Shown piece after piece: positions 31,528 through 44,446 of a DNA stretch of 64,000 bases. Origin of the DNA: Nigrospora sphaerica (Eukaryota > Ascomycota > Sordariomycetes > Amphisphaeriales > Apiosporaceae); NCBI GenBank assembly GCA_018287875.1, contig JAGVVL010000001.1:2728001-2792000 (forward strand), given 5' to 3'. The position numbers were made by a program, and so were the translations under genes. Each line of letters opens with the position of its first letter. Positions within the stretch are counted from its first letter, which is position 1. The notes beneath the pieces are model-generated. The model saw nothing but the letters and a program-made list of their open reading frames with translations. It ran no database searches and was not told the DNA's origin.

Positions 31528-33485
31528 CACTGAAAGTCCTCGGTCAAGTGAGCCGTTTTGCTCCAGGCATAGTCTAACGAGGAACGCGTTCAGGGGGTCA
31601 CTTCATAGCCAAGATAACCCTTATTGTATTTCCTCGTTATTCAGGCCTAGCAACTTCCAGTTCAGGATTGAATCATTGCCATCAACGCCCAGGTACACGG
31701 CCATCCGCCTACCCAGCAACACAAAAATGAGAACTTCGCTATCTTTCTGACAGCATTCCGGGTAAAATATGCAATGATCTGCATCATATAAAACTGCATG
31801 CCTAGCGAACGGGACCCAGTGAGATACGATCGGTGTCTATGATCCGTATTATGAGAGCAACTGGAGTAGCACATCGACAACCATGGTAATGAGCAACGAT
31901 CCAAGCCCGTAGACCACAGGCGGGGAGCTAGTGAAATTCCAATTATTTTGAACTCGCGAGATCGATTTAAACAAACAATGTCAAGGCTGTAGGTAGAACA
32001 CGAAGGATAGGATGCGCAAAACATGAATATGGTTGCCACGCCCTTGTAACCGTTCAAGGAGTGAGAAGGCCCATGCTTTGTGTTATTGTAGAGCCGGGGT
32101 CGATTCAAAAGTATGCTATACGAGTATAGATATCTGTGAGACTGCATGAAATACGTACATAGTGACTACAGTGTGGATCTGTATTCGTGCTCGGTTGCAG
32201 GGATAAATGGGCATCGCATAGTCGAAGCTACCGTTTGATTGGTCGGGGAAGCCTCTCACCAACGTCAGACAACTATTTGTGCCTCCCGCTCACAGTTACG
32301 TCATTCAAGGTAGTGATACAAGCCTGTCCAATACGGCCAACACTGAATTGGGGACAGACACGTTTACGCACCCACGGAGCAAGTAAGGGGCACACAGCGG
32401 CCCGGTGTGATCTTAGCACTACCAGCCGAGGAACCTGAGCCGTACATAAGCGATACACCAAAACGAAACGACAGACTACATTTACTTGGTTTAAACCGCT
32501 TTGTTGAATTACAGCTTGTTCGGCGGAATTTCCACCGGCACGAAAGTCCACACCGCCCGCTTCGTCAAGACTCATTGCTGGATCCTGGCCAGGGGTTCAC
32601 AACTCAGGTAATGCCGTGAGTACAGTTACTAAATTTAATATACCTCGCCACCTCGAAACAATTAATAGATGTTCGTGAGTTAGAAAATCAGTCAATAGGA
32701 GCTATAATCCTCTGGATTTTTAAAGACGAGAGCAGGCAGCTCGGCTCCAGACGTACACAACTTATAGAAAGAAAAAATAACCGCATGGAAAACCAACTTC
32801 ACTACCTCCCAAAACCATACCCTCTTAATTATGGAATAATGGCGTGTGGGTGTGATTAATTGTGTAGTGGACGACGGGATGTCACACTTGAGTCGTTTAG
32901 CCGGTAGCGTATTCAACTCACCTAACTTTGTAGATTCGAACCCTGATCACCCACCAACCTAAGCGTGACTGATATCCACTAGGGAATGGCTTCAGTCGGG
33001 GTCGAGGGCAATAAATCGTCTTAGTTCTGTTGGGACACAAAGTTCAGCTTCCTCTACAGCAACTAGTCCAGCGCGCCAATTACCATTGCGTGCGAGGGTG
33101 CGCACTACGCTGCTCCAGAGAACCTCGATGAGTTTATGTTGTAGCATTCGTATATAAATTAGCCTGCTAGGTAGAAAGGTATACTTACTGCGTTGTACCG
33201 TTGTGCGGTAGCCATGATCTGGCAAGCAGATGCAGAAGTAGGGATGGGTGGACTGCAGCTTCAGCTGGAAGAAACTCTTGCAAGCTCCGCCCCCATCTCT
33301 CCAAGCGAGGGCAATGAGAGAGGGGTTTTGAATAACTCTGCTCTATTGAATTTGGCCTAATTCTCTTCATATTCTTGGTGAAGAAAGATAAAGTTAATCA
33401 CGAAAAGATGGCAGGCCGTTCAAGGCTTCTCCTGATTTAAGCTGGTAGAGACGTCTGTCACTTAGGTAAGCAGGCGACCAACACT
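31528..33485. other. AT-rich intergenic tract
   Basis: Markedly A/T-rich with no long frame of protein character. Repeat-induced mutation of old repeats would give such composition, but I see no recognisable element. The right end must hold the promoter of the MYST gene. Confidence 0.4.
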
Positions 33486-33635
33486 ATGGGATGCCACCCT
33501 CCCCCAAACGACCGATTGAACTTGAAAATGCTGCATCGGAAGCGCAAACCCCTCCCAACCCTCCATTTCGTCCAAAATCCCCGTCGCTGGTCTCTGTTTC
33601 ATCCGCCGGTCGACGTGCGCCAGGGTTCCCATACA

Positions 33636-35612
33636 ATGCCGCCACACAAGCGGAAAAAACCTCACGATGACAGACCGGCCGAAGCCGAAGCCGACGGCGC
33701 AACCGCACCCGCACCACGGCGGACAACGCGCCAGACAGCCCTGGTGCTCCCCGTGCCCCAGGATGCCGGGAAGTCGATCAGGAGTACTCACTCACGCGCC
33801 GATGCGCCAGAAGAACAGCGAATCGAAGCCCCGCGCTCTCCTCCGGCCTCCGGCACGAATCACGACGCGCAGAAGGTCGCAACGCGGGCGGCGGCCCCAC
33901 GCGACACACCCGCAAAGCCAACACGACGAAGAAGGGGGCAGCATTCCACTGGAGCCGATGACGAGTCAGCCCCGGTGACCGCCGCGACCGCCGCGGTCCC
34001 AAAGAAGCAGAGGGGCAAAGGCAAGGTGACTGCCAACGAAGCGAAGCCGAGCAAAGAAACCATCGATCCTCCTGTCCCTGCAGAAGTCACCGCTCCCCTG
34101 TCGCCCGCCATCCCATCGCGCCAATCAAGGCCCAAGACCCGTCCAACAGCATCCTCAGCGCTTCCACAAACTCGCAAACCCCGTAGGGCTTCGGGCAGCG
34201 CCCGACCGTCGGTCCCAATACCCAGCCCGGGAGGTCCAGCTTCAACATCGGCGGCGGCGCTGGCCTCCTCGATCGCCACCCCGAACCGCCGTATATCCGC
34301 CGTCGCGCAGTCGCAAACCCCCCAGTCGAACGCCCAGGGTGACCGGAACATCAACCGCGTGGTATTCGGCGCCGTCAACTTCCGAGCTTGGTACCCTTCC
34401 TACTACGGCAAAGACGTTCTCGGCGAGACGCCCAGCAAAACAGGTGCGAAAGACGACCACCGGGGCCCCGCCAAGGTTGGCGGGGGGAAGAAGGAGAAGG
34501 AGGCGATACTGGAGCGGCTGTTTGTATGCCCCTGCTGCTTCAAGTACTCCAAAGACGAGCCGCTTTGGCTACAGCACCTCCGGTTTTGCGAGAAGAAGGC
34601 GCGGGTCCCCGGGTGCCAAATCTACACACACCCCAGATCGTGGTCCCACGCCGGCCACGCCAAAAGGCATGCTAAGGTAAAAGGTGAGGCCGGGCCCAAC
34701 GTTGCGGACGAGGAGGCATCCATCAAGAACGAAGGCGAGTGGAGCGTATGGGAAGTCGACGGCGAGAAAGAGCCTGTGAGCACCACCTGCCCTTGAGCCC
34801 CTCATGATACACCGCATCTAACGGCTTCGCAGCTTTTCTGCCAGAATCTCTCCTTGTTCGCCAAACTATTCCTGGACAACAAGTCGGTGTTCTTTGATGT
34901 GGCGGGCTTCAACTACTATCTCCTCGTCTACACACCGCCCCCAGCTCCGGGCGACCCGTGTGCCTTGCCGGAAACCCCAGGAACTTCTAAGGCCACACAG
35001 GCACGGCTGCCAGCGCTGGGACGGCCCCAGATCGTCGGCTTCTTTTCCAAGGAAAAACTGTCATGGGACAACAACAATGTGGCATGCATCCTTGTCTTTC
35101 CTCCCTGGCAGCGCAAGGGCCTGGGTGTCCTGTTGATGGGCGTCTCGTATGAGATCTCGCGCCGCGAAGAGCTCCTGGGCGGGCCCGAGAAGCCCATCTC
35201 CGAACTCGGCAAGAAGGGGTACAAGAGGTTCTGGGCCGGCGAGATTGCGCGCTGGTTTCTAAGCCTCCAGGGTCCGGAGAACGAGAGGGGAGAGTTGGTG
35301 GTGGATGTGGAGCAGTGCAGCGAGGCGACGTGGATCGCGCCCGAGGACTGCCTGGCGGTGCTTCGAGATATTGGCATCGTGGAAGAGGCCGGGCTGGGCT
35401 TGCCGAAAGTCGTGCCGGTGGCCAACGGGGATGCCGAGGGTGACAAGATCAAGGAGACGGAACAAGTGCTCAGGGTGAAGATCGACAAGGCCGCCGTGAG
35501 AGGCTGGGTCGAGAGCCAGAAGATTGACCTTCAGAGGGCCTGTGACCCGAACGGGTTCGTGGAGGGATACGCCTTCAAGAAGAAGAAGGAGGTCGAGGAA
35601 GAGGATGTCTGA
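33636..35612 (+). CDS. MYST-family histone acetyltransferase, short Sas2-like form
   Basis: Two exons, 33636-34775 and 34833-35612 (TGA), with a 57-bp intron (GTGAGC to CAG). The product is about 639 residues. I chose ATG 33636 (MPPHKRKK, good context); in-frame ATGs at 33486 and 33528 would add up to 50 residues. The first 280 residues are Arg/Lys/Pro/Ser-rich and disordered with nuclear-localisation-like runs. The C2HC zinc finger is at 298-318 (C298, C301, H314, C318). The acetyltransferase core shows Cys465 in NNVACILVFPP, the acetyl-CoA loop QRKGLG at 473 and the catalytic Glu499 in PEKPIS. No chromo or Tudor-knot domain is present, unlike Esa1, and it is shorter than typical Sas3, so Sas2 (H4 Lys16 acetylation in silencing) is the closest fit. 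The spliced junction restores LFCQNLSLFAKLFLD, a family hallmark. Confidence 0.88.
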
Positions 35613-38600
35613 CCGGTTTGAAAGAGCCTCGGGCAAGGCCGGGCGGGCCGGGTGCCAGTTGACAACCCCAATATGATACCCCTGGATAACTTAAGATATA
35701 TTACCAATAATTACTGCACTAAGCATGAATTACCTACGGAAGCCACGTGCTTCTACTGGCATCATAAAAGCTACTTCATCACCTGTGGCCTACCGTCAAC
35801 ATCAGCAATACTCGTTGATACGCACTCGCCCGTCGCCTCCACCGCGCTCCCAGACGCGCGCGCCACGACGTCGTCGTCTAAGCCGTCCGCTGCTCCCCTA
35901 GGGCCCCGCCACACAGACGAAACCACCCCGAACCCACGCCTAGACTGCTCCTTTCGTTACCTCGCCGAATAAATTCATAATCCCATCACCCTCTTTCCGC
36001 CGCCTTCTTGGACCGTCCCGCTGGTTCTTCGTGGCAATGGAGCCGAGTACGCACCACAGAAGACAGACATTAACAGCCATGGACCATGGCGGGCTGTAGC
36101 GGTAACTTCAATCACTTTTTAGCAGTGCACGGAAGCTGGAGGTGCCGCGACATACTCGTGTGCTGTAAAATACCGAAAGCCGTTTGTCTCGAAATTACCA
36201 CTTCCTAGCCCGGCTTGCCGTCGTGGAGGTAAAAACGACGCGTTTACGCACAGCCGTCCGTACTTCGGTGAGTTCTACTAAGCACGCTGGAAACTACGCT
36301 CAGCGGCGCGTTTTAACATCCACTGTCGTTCACGCTCACACCTACGCATCTAATTATCTTGATAAGCTCTCCTTGCGCTAATGGATACTGGCCACAACGC
36401 CCTTGATCGAACTGGCTCTACGGTGTGACGTTACCAGTTCCAGCCTGTGTCCCACGTGGCCCACGGGGAGAAAGAAGGTTCTCGCAGAGTAGATCTGGTG
36501 TATTAGTCACCGGTTGACTCAGGGTCAACCTCGTTTAGGTCCTGGGACGTGGGCATGATTGCCAACTGGCTAGCAGGAAGCAAGAGGGCGCGTGTACTAA
36601 TGAGTACATGAATGTGGCGACAAGTCAAGACCGGCAGATGTGAGGAGCAAAAAAGGGAAGACCGCACTCTACAGAAAGGCGGTATTACTGTTTTACTGAT
36701 CTGGTGTTATGTTCCAGGACAAGATATGCCATTGTACGGAAATTTCCACTAATAACATTTAACTACGCCGTCTTTAGGCGTTTACTCGGCGACAACCAAC
36801 GAGACCCTATTTGTGCTGGCCGTAAGACGATGAAACCGACGGCACTGCCTTCGATCTCCCGGCCAAGTTTCTCCGCCGCCCTGGCCGAACCTCAAGGGAG
36901 GGGTGATGCCGTCATTTTCGGCGCCGTGGTTCGTGACCCAGTGGAGATGCCCCTGAACCCCCCCCTCTGAATGGGAAACCCAGGCCGAAGTAGCTACCTA
37001 ATCAAGGGTACGTCCCCGGGCCGCAGAGGTAATCCTCTGACCCGGCGCCGTGTCGCCACGATTTGTATCGTAAGGGCAGATCACCATTTGTACCCCCTTC
37101 CCCTCCACCCTTGATGGGGTTGTTACCAAGCCCTACCGTCCAGGTCTCCTCTATGTGATTTACCAGGGAACGCACGGCATCGGCGACCGGACGCCACATG
37201 TCCTCCTATCGACGTACTCTCCATCCTGCCTTATTACCACTCTTCGCGGACCGGCAGGGCGAGAATGTCGGTTGACGGTGCGATACTCAGAGTGATCTCC
37301 CATTTCACAGCCCGCGGCACTACGCGGTAGGCCCCACTGCTGCGTATGATCCCATTATTTCTGGACCCCTGACCCTGACGTCCGCACGCTGACGTTTTCC
37401 CATCGCGACAAGTAGAGACAGGGCTGCGGCATCCTCCGTTTCCTGTCGCCTGGGGCATCTTGTCCGCGGCTCGGAGCTGCTTGGGGTTAGCGTCATAGGC
37501 TGCAGATAACAGGGCACGTCGCCGGGGATGTCGGTCCATATTTCCAGCGCTGGGCAGAGCCTATGCATGGGCCCGGTGATCGTCGCCGGCGTGCTGGGCC
37601 GGGCTGGGAGCCGGGAAGGATAGGGAGGGACAGGGATGCATCATTGCGAGTTTCGACTTAGTTTCCCCGTTGCCAGCAGCACACGGTGCCGCGATTGGCC
37701 GCGGTGCTTCGGTGCTGTGTGGACCACGGGGGGGGCTCTCGGGGGCGACGCCGGGCCCCTTGTGCTGTTACACCACCGTTCGGCCGGGGTGGGCCGTCCC
37801 CGGTCCATCGTCACGCGCGTCCTGGCACTGAATCAGCATCCCTCCCCCGTTCCCTGTCCCGTGTTGAGAGGTTTCAGCAGGAGGAGGCGGGCGCCAAGAT
37901 GCGAGCGACGACCGGCCCGTGTCGTCCGAGAGCCGCCAGCCCATCTCTACCGGGGGAGGGAGACGAGGTGGGTCAAGCGGCTCAGGTGCATCGACAACCA
38001 AGCCATCGATACGTCCGGGGCGGCTTTTCCCACGTAGCATCCTACCAAACGCCACGGGACCAGTGCGAACAAACAACGCTTGCCTGCGCCCCCTGAGAAA
38101 ACGCTCGAGAAGGGCACGCCCGATTTGGCGCGGTATGCGAGGCGGACAAGCGAGATGATCTAGATCCCGCCGAGGCGGAGGGGATCGGGTTACGGCGTCC
38201 TGGGCACCCAGGAACTAGTGACTGACTAGCGAGGGAGCCAAGGAGAGAGGCCTAAATATACAGGCTGTCAACAACTGCCGGGCCGCTGCTGACATCATTC
38301 GGGGTCTCGCCAGCTCAGCTGAGCCGAAAAGCCCGTGTGATGGCTTTGCGTGCACCCTCTCGCCGGATCCATGCACCCGCCGGCCGTTGGCGGCCGGAGG
38401 TCATTCGGCCAGTTGCTCGGCAAGACTCCAGGGCGTGCGCCTTTTGCGCGCCGAACAGAAAGGATGAATCCTCACACATATCGCATGGATATACGCACCG
38501 GGAGCGCGAGCATACGAGCCGTATGCGGTATGAATGGATAAGTACTTACGTAGTCGGTTGTTCGTGTTGTTATCTGGGGCCAAGACAGCAGGAAGTTTGG

Positions 38601-38698
38601 AAGCAGGTGGGTCGGTCGTGTAATTCCTTCCAGCCTAATTCCTCGTCTGCCTGGCCCTTGCATTGCCACACGCTCCCTCACGAGGCAGCCGCGCAGAT

Positions 38699-38737
38699 AC
38701 ACACGCATGTACGCACGCACGCACGCACGCACGCGCA
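38699..38737. repeat. (ACGC)n microsatellite
   Basis: About seven ACGC/CACG units in a row, beginning after ACACGCATGT. It is a simple repeat with no link to a gene visible. Confidence 0.85.
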
Positions 38738-39942
38738 GGGACGGATTCAGCCAGGCCAAGTCACGAGCTCCCAGGTCTGGAGCGCCGGATCGAGAGCGCG
38801 GCGGCCGCGTTGCGAGTCCCGGGCCATGAGGGGCAACCGAACGAAAGGTGATGGCGGCTGTTGGTCGCCCGGCAGCATTTTGCATCGAGAAACCGACTAG
38901 CGCGTCCCGGGGGAACAAGAGGCTTGGTTGCCCCTTCCAGGGTGGATAAGTACCTACATAGTTACGTTGCTCTGGACCAGAAAGGAATCCGGCCTACGGA
39001 TGCGCGGCTCTCGCGCCTGCTCCCCCTTGCATACCGAGGTACTCTTTCGCCTGCTTGGTACATCGTACCTGCGGGTAGGAAGGATTCAATTATTGAAAGA
39101 CGGCAACTTTAGGCGTCGCTCCTCCATGATCAATGCCTCCTCTCCTGCCGCGAGTGCTTTCTTTTGGGTCCTCTCTATCGCTTCTTCGCCTTCACCCTTC
39201 CTCTCCCTCTCCCCCAAACTCGATCCGTCTTCCCGTCTTCTATAGGCGCACCCAATCATGCCGAAAGTACCTAGGTAGGTAACCTCTACCCATGCCTCTC
39301 CGCTCCTCCCTCCCCTCCCTGCCAGGCCCCTAAAATAGTAGTAGGCGATGCGAGTGGGGAAAGGGCTAGATGAGATCAGATGGGGGAGGGTAGTATTCTC
39401 GCGACTCAACTCACTCACTCACCAACCATTCGCAAGCATGCACAGTACCTCCGTGCACGCATATACCTACCTAATACTACTACCGTGGAGGTAGTACACA
39501 AGCCCCCTTGCGCCGTCAGTGGGGACCCGGGGACCCTGTCGGCCAGGAGAAGCTGGGCGGTTGGCCCGAGGTTGTGGGCAACCACCCAAATCCTGGTGCG
39601 AGGTGACATTGCGACTGGGGACGTGGTCGGCACTAAAGTTTTCTTTTCTGTTCCAGATACTTGCCCCCCGGGCAATAGCAGCATCTGGTGGGGAGGCGGG
39701 AGACGCTCCAGTGTTGGTTCGTGTAAAGTGCCCTCGTGATCAACGACTGTTAAGGAATAACCCGCGCCGGAGACAGCCGCCGCGACCAACCCTCTCCCCT
39801 GCCGGGCGGCTGGGCTGGGTGAAAGGCGTCCCCGTCATTTGCGCGTCACTTGGTCGGGTCGTGGAGAGGGGACATTGGAAAGAAAGACGGTCGCTCGGAG
39901 GAATGGGTTTGGACTTGGTTCTTCACATGCCCAGGTTTCCCA

Positions 39943-40230
39943 TCGTAGTAGTCGTGGTGACAGCAGCAGTAGTGGTTGTAGTAGCAGTGGTGGTTGTAGT
40001 AGCAGTAGTGGTTGTAGTGGCAGTAGTGGTTGTAGTGGCAGTAGTGGTTGTAGTGGCAGTAGTGGCTGTAGTAGCAGTAGTGGTTGTAGTAGCAGTAGTA
40101 GTAGTAGTAGTAGCAGTAATAGTAGTAGCAGCAGTAGTAGTAGCAGTAGCAGTAGTAGTAGTAGTAGCAAGTCTTGTATTTGTAACACTAGCAGTAGCAG
40201 CAGAAGTAGTAAAAGTAGATGTAGCAGTAG
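39943..40230. repeat. Trinucleotide (AGT/GGT) tract
   Basis: About 285 bp made of AGT, AGC, GGT and TGT triplets in one phase. Read in three plus frames it gives poly-Ser/Cys, poly-Val and similar strings, and poly-Leu on the minus strand. A sub-repeat of 15 bp (GTAGTGGCAGTAGTG type) is visible near 40010-40070, so unit amplification has acted. Confidence 0.9.
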
Positions 40231-40534
40231 GTATTTCTCGTGCGATAGGCGTGTAATATACAGGGAGGGCGGCCGGCCTACAGCCGCGCCTGGTTCGCCA
40301 ACTGACAGCCGCCCTCCGTTGGTTTTGAATCGTCCGTCATAAATGGGTGGTATTGTACAAAATTATTGGTATCCTAGGCCATGGGCTCGATCCTGTGGGC
40401 TAGCGGAAAACCCAGGGGGCCGGATCGGGGGAGGGAAACGGCCGCGGGTGCCCCCTCCCCCCCAAAGTCGGCCTCTCGAGGGAGAAGGGGAGGGAGAGGG
40501 ATGGTGTGTTCGCTGGTTCGTTTCGGCCCCTCCC

Positions 40535-41353
40535 TCACGGCGCCGGCGCGGCCGTCGGGTTGTACGTGAGGGCGCCCTCCCAGCTCACAATGGCGGGCTC
40601 GCGGCCGTCGCGGTGCTCGACGCCGGACCACTTGCCCTCGGCGCCGACGAAGTCGCGGTGCAGCATGCGGGCGAAGAAGGCGCGGGCGGGGGCGTTGTCC
40701 TCCTCCCAGGCAAAGCCGACGGCGTCGACGATCTCCTCGCCGGGCTCGCGGTAGTCCGCCGCCAAGGGCAGGAGCCGCAGGCGCCGGCGCTCGCGCGGCA
40801 GCGCCCACCAGGCGTCGAGGAAGGCCCGGAACATCTCGGACCCGTAGCCCTGCCGCCAGTACGGCCGCCGCACCACGATCTCGGCCTCGGGCCAGCCGCT
40901 CCGCGGGTTGTCCTCGGTGTTGGGCACCCCCACCTCGCCGACGAGCTCGCCCGTCGCCGCCAGGAACGCCCCGAAATACCAGTGCTGCCGGTCGTGCGGC
41001 GCCTGCAGCTGCTCGAGCGCCGACCGCGACTCGTCGACGTCGCGGCTCGCCCGCCCCCGTGATGGCGACCACGCTTGCGCGTCGGCGTCGGTCCGCAGCG
41101 TGTGGAAGGCCTCGAGGTCCGAGGGGAGCAGCGCCCGGAGCACCAACCGCTCCGTCCGGATCTCGGGCCGCTCCTCTATGCGCGGGAGTGGGTGGATGGG
41201 CAGGTTGACCTGGTAGCTGAACCACGGCGTCATGGCCACTTTCTCGTAGTCCTCCAGCTCGAAGGTGAAGTACGTGGGCGGCGTGCCGTCGATTCCTACG
41301 GCCATGGTGGATATGTTATGTGTTGCCGACGAGGACAGGTTCCAGAGAGGCAT
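40535..41353 (-). CDS. GNAT-family N-acetyltransferase (RimJ/RimL type)
   Basis: One exon, ATG 41353 to TGA near 40535, 272 residues; an in-frame ATG at 41305 (MAVGIDGTPP) would give 256. The fold begins at IRTERLVLRALLPSDLEAF, the usual first strand and helix of RimJ/RimL proteins. WYFGAFLAATGELVGEVGV follows, and the acetyl-CoA motif A is VVRRPYWRQGYGSEMFRAFL with the Q-x-x-G-x-G/A signature (RQGYGS). WEEDNAPARAFFARM is the conserved C-terminal helix region. Such enzymes acetylate protein N-termini or small amines and antibiotics; the substrate is not predictable. No signal or membrane segment is visible. A long CA/GT microsatellite starts about 60 bp upstream of the ATG and so lies in the promoter or 5' UTR. 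Confidence 0.87.
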   Translation of the reverse strand: MPLWNLSSSATHNISTMAVGIDGTPPTYFTFELEDYEKVAMTPWFSYQVNLPIHPLPRIEERPEIRTERLVLRALLPSDLEAFHTLRTDADAQAWSPSRGRASRDVDESRSALEQLQAPHDRQHWYFGAFLAATGELVGEVGVPNTEDNPRSGWPEAEIVVRRPYWRQGYGSEMFRAFLDAWWALPRERRRLRLLPLAADYREPGEEIVDAVGFAWEEDNAPARAFFARMLHRDFVGAEGKWSGVEHRDGREPAIVSWEGALTYNPTAAPAP

Positions 41354-41414
41354 GGGCGGGACGGCTGGGGCGCCGCCTGTGGGTGGTTCCGCGGGGGAGG
41401 GAATGGGTGTACGC

Positions 41415-41421
41415 CGTGTGT

Positions 41422-41469
<48 letters not shown>

Positions 41470-41520
41470 CTGAGTGTCTGAGTGTGTCTGTGGGTGAGGG
41501 TGTGTATGTGTGCGTGGCTA
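41415..41520. repeat. (GT)n microsatellite upstream of the GNAT gene
   Basis: About 25 GT units with single interruptions, then a looser GT-rich run to 41520. It lies directly in front of the minus-strand GNAT gene; length change here could alter its expression. Confidence 0.9.
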
Positions 41521-44392
41521 TGGGTATAGATGTAGTTGTTGTATGTGGTCGACCCCGAGGATGAGTGGATACCGACTGCGTCGAGTGAGTGCGATGCGAG
41601 AATGGTTGGCAAAAGTTCCAAAGCAGAGCCGGGCGGCAGAATGCTCATATGTAGTCCGGTCGCGGCAGCGAGGTCTCCGGGAGCCGCGCCGGGGACGGCA
41701 GACATGTCCATAGGTACATGGTGAATTATAGTTTGATTACTCGTCATGATCTCCAGGCCGACACAAGTTTCGCGGTAGGTGAGAATGCAACGATCCAGCG
41801 TCGAACCCCCATGTTCCTCGGAAGTGCCTCCAATTCGCCGAGGCCTTCGTGGCCCCAGGAGACCCTGGACCGGCCCCCAATTAGGGAACAGTACCTGGCC
41901 GAGCTGGGACTGGGACTGGGAATGGCCTGTGTCGTGGTGGGGTTGAGTGCTCCCCCCTCCCTCTTCACGTCCAGGGCTCCAGTTGGTACGTTAGTGCGGG
42001 ATAGATGCCAGCGAGCAACGTCTTTCACGGCTACACTACTGTAAGTACCTCATGTAAGGACTAACTTAGCTCATACGAGGCAAAGAAAGGGCAATCGGTC
42101 CGCGGCTGGCAAGCCTCGTTTATACGCCGAGCCCTGAACGGAACCAGGTACATACGATAAAAGCTTTCCCTCCCTTGGGGATAGTGTGTGCTTGCGCTGC
42201 CATCCAGACCCCTTGGCGAGGAGCTATCTAGGTGCTTACTTACCATATGTAGCCCCTCGGCCACCGCTACGAACTGCCGTACACGATCGACCGCCGGCAC
42301 CAGGCCCAAAGGACGGGTCTTCACAGTTGTGTGCAGTAAACCGGGCGGCCCCCGGCTCCACCACCCCCCTCAAAGATCCATCAACCCTTACTGGGCTGAC
42401 CTGAAGGCTACGAACCCGCCATCCTACAATCTCATTTGGAACCTCTCTGGGACCCATGCAACACGACGACGAGGTTTGACAGGAGTGGTCCGGGCAAGCC
42501 AGGGCCTGCCAGAAGCCATCCTGGACCTGTATGACCTGCCTGCCCTGCGGGGGGGGCGTCTCGCGGGCAGCCTGTGGGGAAGACGGCCAAAGTTCTCGCT
42601 TGAGCGACCATTGTGGGCTCTACGGGCGAGCAGGACCCCTGTCGAAGATCCTCTTTCCCTGCGACCTCGCAATTCGCCGGCGGCCTGTCCGCCCCCCTCG
42701 CCTTCTCCCGCCGTGTTGGTCCTGCCCGGTGTTGGTTCCTATGAAAAGTGCTTGAAACTTGACACCTGCCGGATAACGAGTCCCGGCGGGCTGCCACGGA
42801 CTGCCGAGGAGATCGTGGGCTGGGGATGGAAGGGGGGCCAGTCTCTGGGCCGGAGGACCGGCGCCTTCGATGCAATATTGTACGAGGATTCGGATTCCGT
42901 CATTTCGCATCGTCCGAACCAGGGAATGTTACGGCGGCCGGGGGGAGGGTGTGTATTTCATCCCATCCCAAGCATCTCCTCAACCATACACCCGGGACGC
43001 TGGTTGGCCTATGGAATGCCATCGGCAGTGGCCCTCTAAGCCTACGAGGTCGTCGCGAAGGTGGACAATGCATAAGAATAGCAGTCCGTGTTCCGCGAGG
43101 CCCACCAGGCGACCTTCTGGGCGTACCAAAAGACGACGGAGGCCGGGAGGGGGCACCACGGACGAATTTGCGTTACGGTCAGCCAGTCGAAAGCAGACGG
43201 CCGAACGGCGCGCGGCTTGGGATCCGGGCAGCCAGCCGAACGAGGCGCGGATCGACGGGAGGGATCATGGTGCAGCGTGAAGTCTGACGGCGCCATGGGC
43301 CGGACGGGAACTAGCCAAAGGCACGCCTTCGTCTGGCTCGGGGCTCGTCCCATCCCCTCGAGTGCCCGACAATGGACAACGATGGCTGGGCAGGGCAAGC
43401 AGGTCCGGCGACACGGCACTCGCGCGGCGGTTGGGGAAGGAGAGCATGACCGAAAGACGCGACGACGGCCAGGCCGAACGTGACAAATTGTTCACCATCA
43501 TGCATTAACCCACCGTCCATTCGTGGAATCGTGGGGTCGCCGCCGCGCTTGAAGGGTCGGCTTGCCAAGAGCCATCAAGCCTGACGGCGGAGAAAAGAGA
43601 ACAAAATAGAAATAAAAAAAAATGCAGGCAATCTAATAACGACAAGCAGCGCCCGAGCCGCCCTCACGTCCGGGCGTGTCCAGCCCCTGCCGTGTAGTTG
43701 TCAGATGCCAAAAGAAAGAACAAAAGAAAAAAGGGACATCCAGGTGACCCGGCCCGTTGCGCGGCGTCATTTCCAACCCCAGGTGCCGGGGAGGGGTTTT
43801 GACCCCCACTCTTGCTGCTGTACGCGCCGCAAGCACCACGAAAAAGCCCTGATTCGTTGGGTCCTCTTTTTTCATTTAGGGCCACCCCCCCTTGTGGAGG
43901 TCACGCTGGGTTTGCGAACCACGGAGCCGAGGGTCCCTCTCAAGAATGCCGGGAGGGAACCCGGACTGTGTCCGAAGTACGTACTCGTAGAACAGCTACC
44001 GCGTCAGGGGCGCGAGGAGAGTGGAGCGGGACCGGCCCGGTCGACGTTCTTGACCACTTGTGCTCTCATATGGCACGACGGATCGAGCGATGCAAGTGTC
44101 ATTTATGACGATTTCTTTGGGGTGGGGAGGGGGGTATGGTTAAATGGGTAATGGACCGTAACTGAGCGGCCATGGCACTAGCCACGAGATCATGTGTTTG
44201 TGCTTATGCATGCGAGAATGTGTTTTTGTGCGTGTGCATGTGAGGGCGAGACAGAGAGGGAAGGAGAGAGAGAGAAAGCAGCCTGTACGTACTCACTTAG
44301 GCAGGAGAGGCAGGGGAAGTCAGCCGCCTCGGCCGAGAAAGAAGGAGTGAGAGACGACGATCTTTGATCATCAGCCCCGTGCTGGGGATCAG

Positions 44393-44446
44393 GTCGAGAT
44401 AACGTTCGGGACTAGAGCCGTCGAGATAACGTTCGAGACTAACAAC
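44393..44446. repeat. 27-bp tandem duplication
   Basis: GTCGAGATAACGTTCGGGAC at 44393 recurs 27 bp later as GTCGAGATAACGTTCGAGAC, two units with one difference in this stretch. Confidence 0.8.

Larger units (their letters stand above)
35613..40534. other. Long intergenic tract with microsatellites
   Basis: No recognised gene in about 4.9 kb. It contains an ACGC microsatellite near 38.7 kb and a long AGT/GGT trinucleotide tract near 40.0 kb. Two similar words, GGATAAGTACTTACGTAGT near 38536 and GGATAAGTACCTACATAGT near 38943, and CCTAGGTAGGTA-type words near 39271 recur. Frames around 37.6-38.1 kb are chance overlaps with no protein features. Confidence 0.4.

Noticed and set aside
32920..32960. 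TTCGAAC word resembling a tRNA T loop
   Set aside because: The flanking bases do not form the T stem, and no D or anticodon arm is found on either strand.
39519..40342. Frames with poly-Val, poly-Ser/Cys and poly-Leu around the trinucleotide tract
   Set aside because: They are products of the AGT/GGT repeat in different phases, with no other protein features.
42188..43039. 283-codon plus-strand frame
   Set aside because: It opens at a non-ATG codon, overlaps several minus frames of similar length, and its composition (Pro/Arg/Gly/Leu mixture) shows no domain or conserved pattern.
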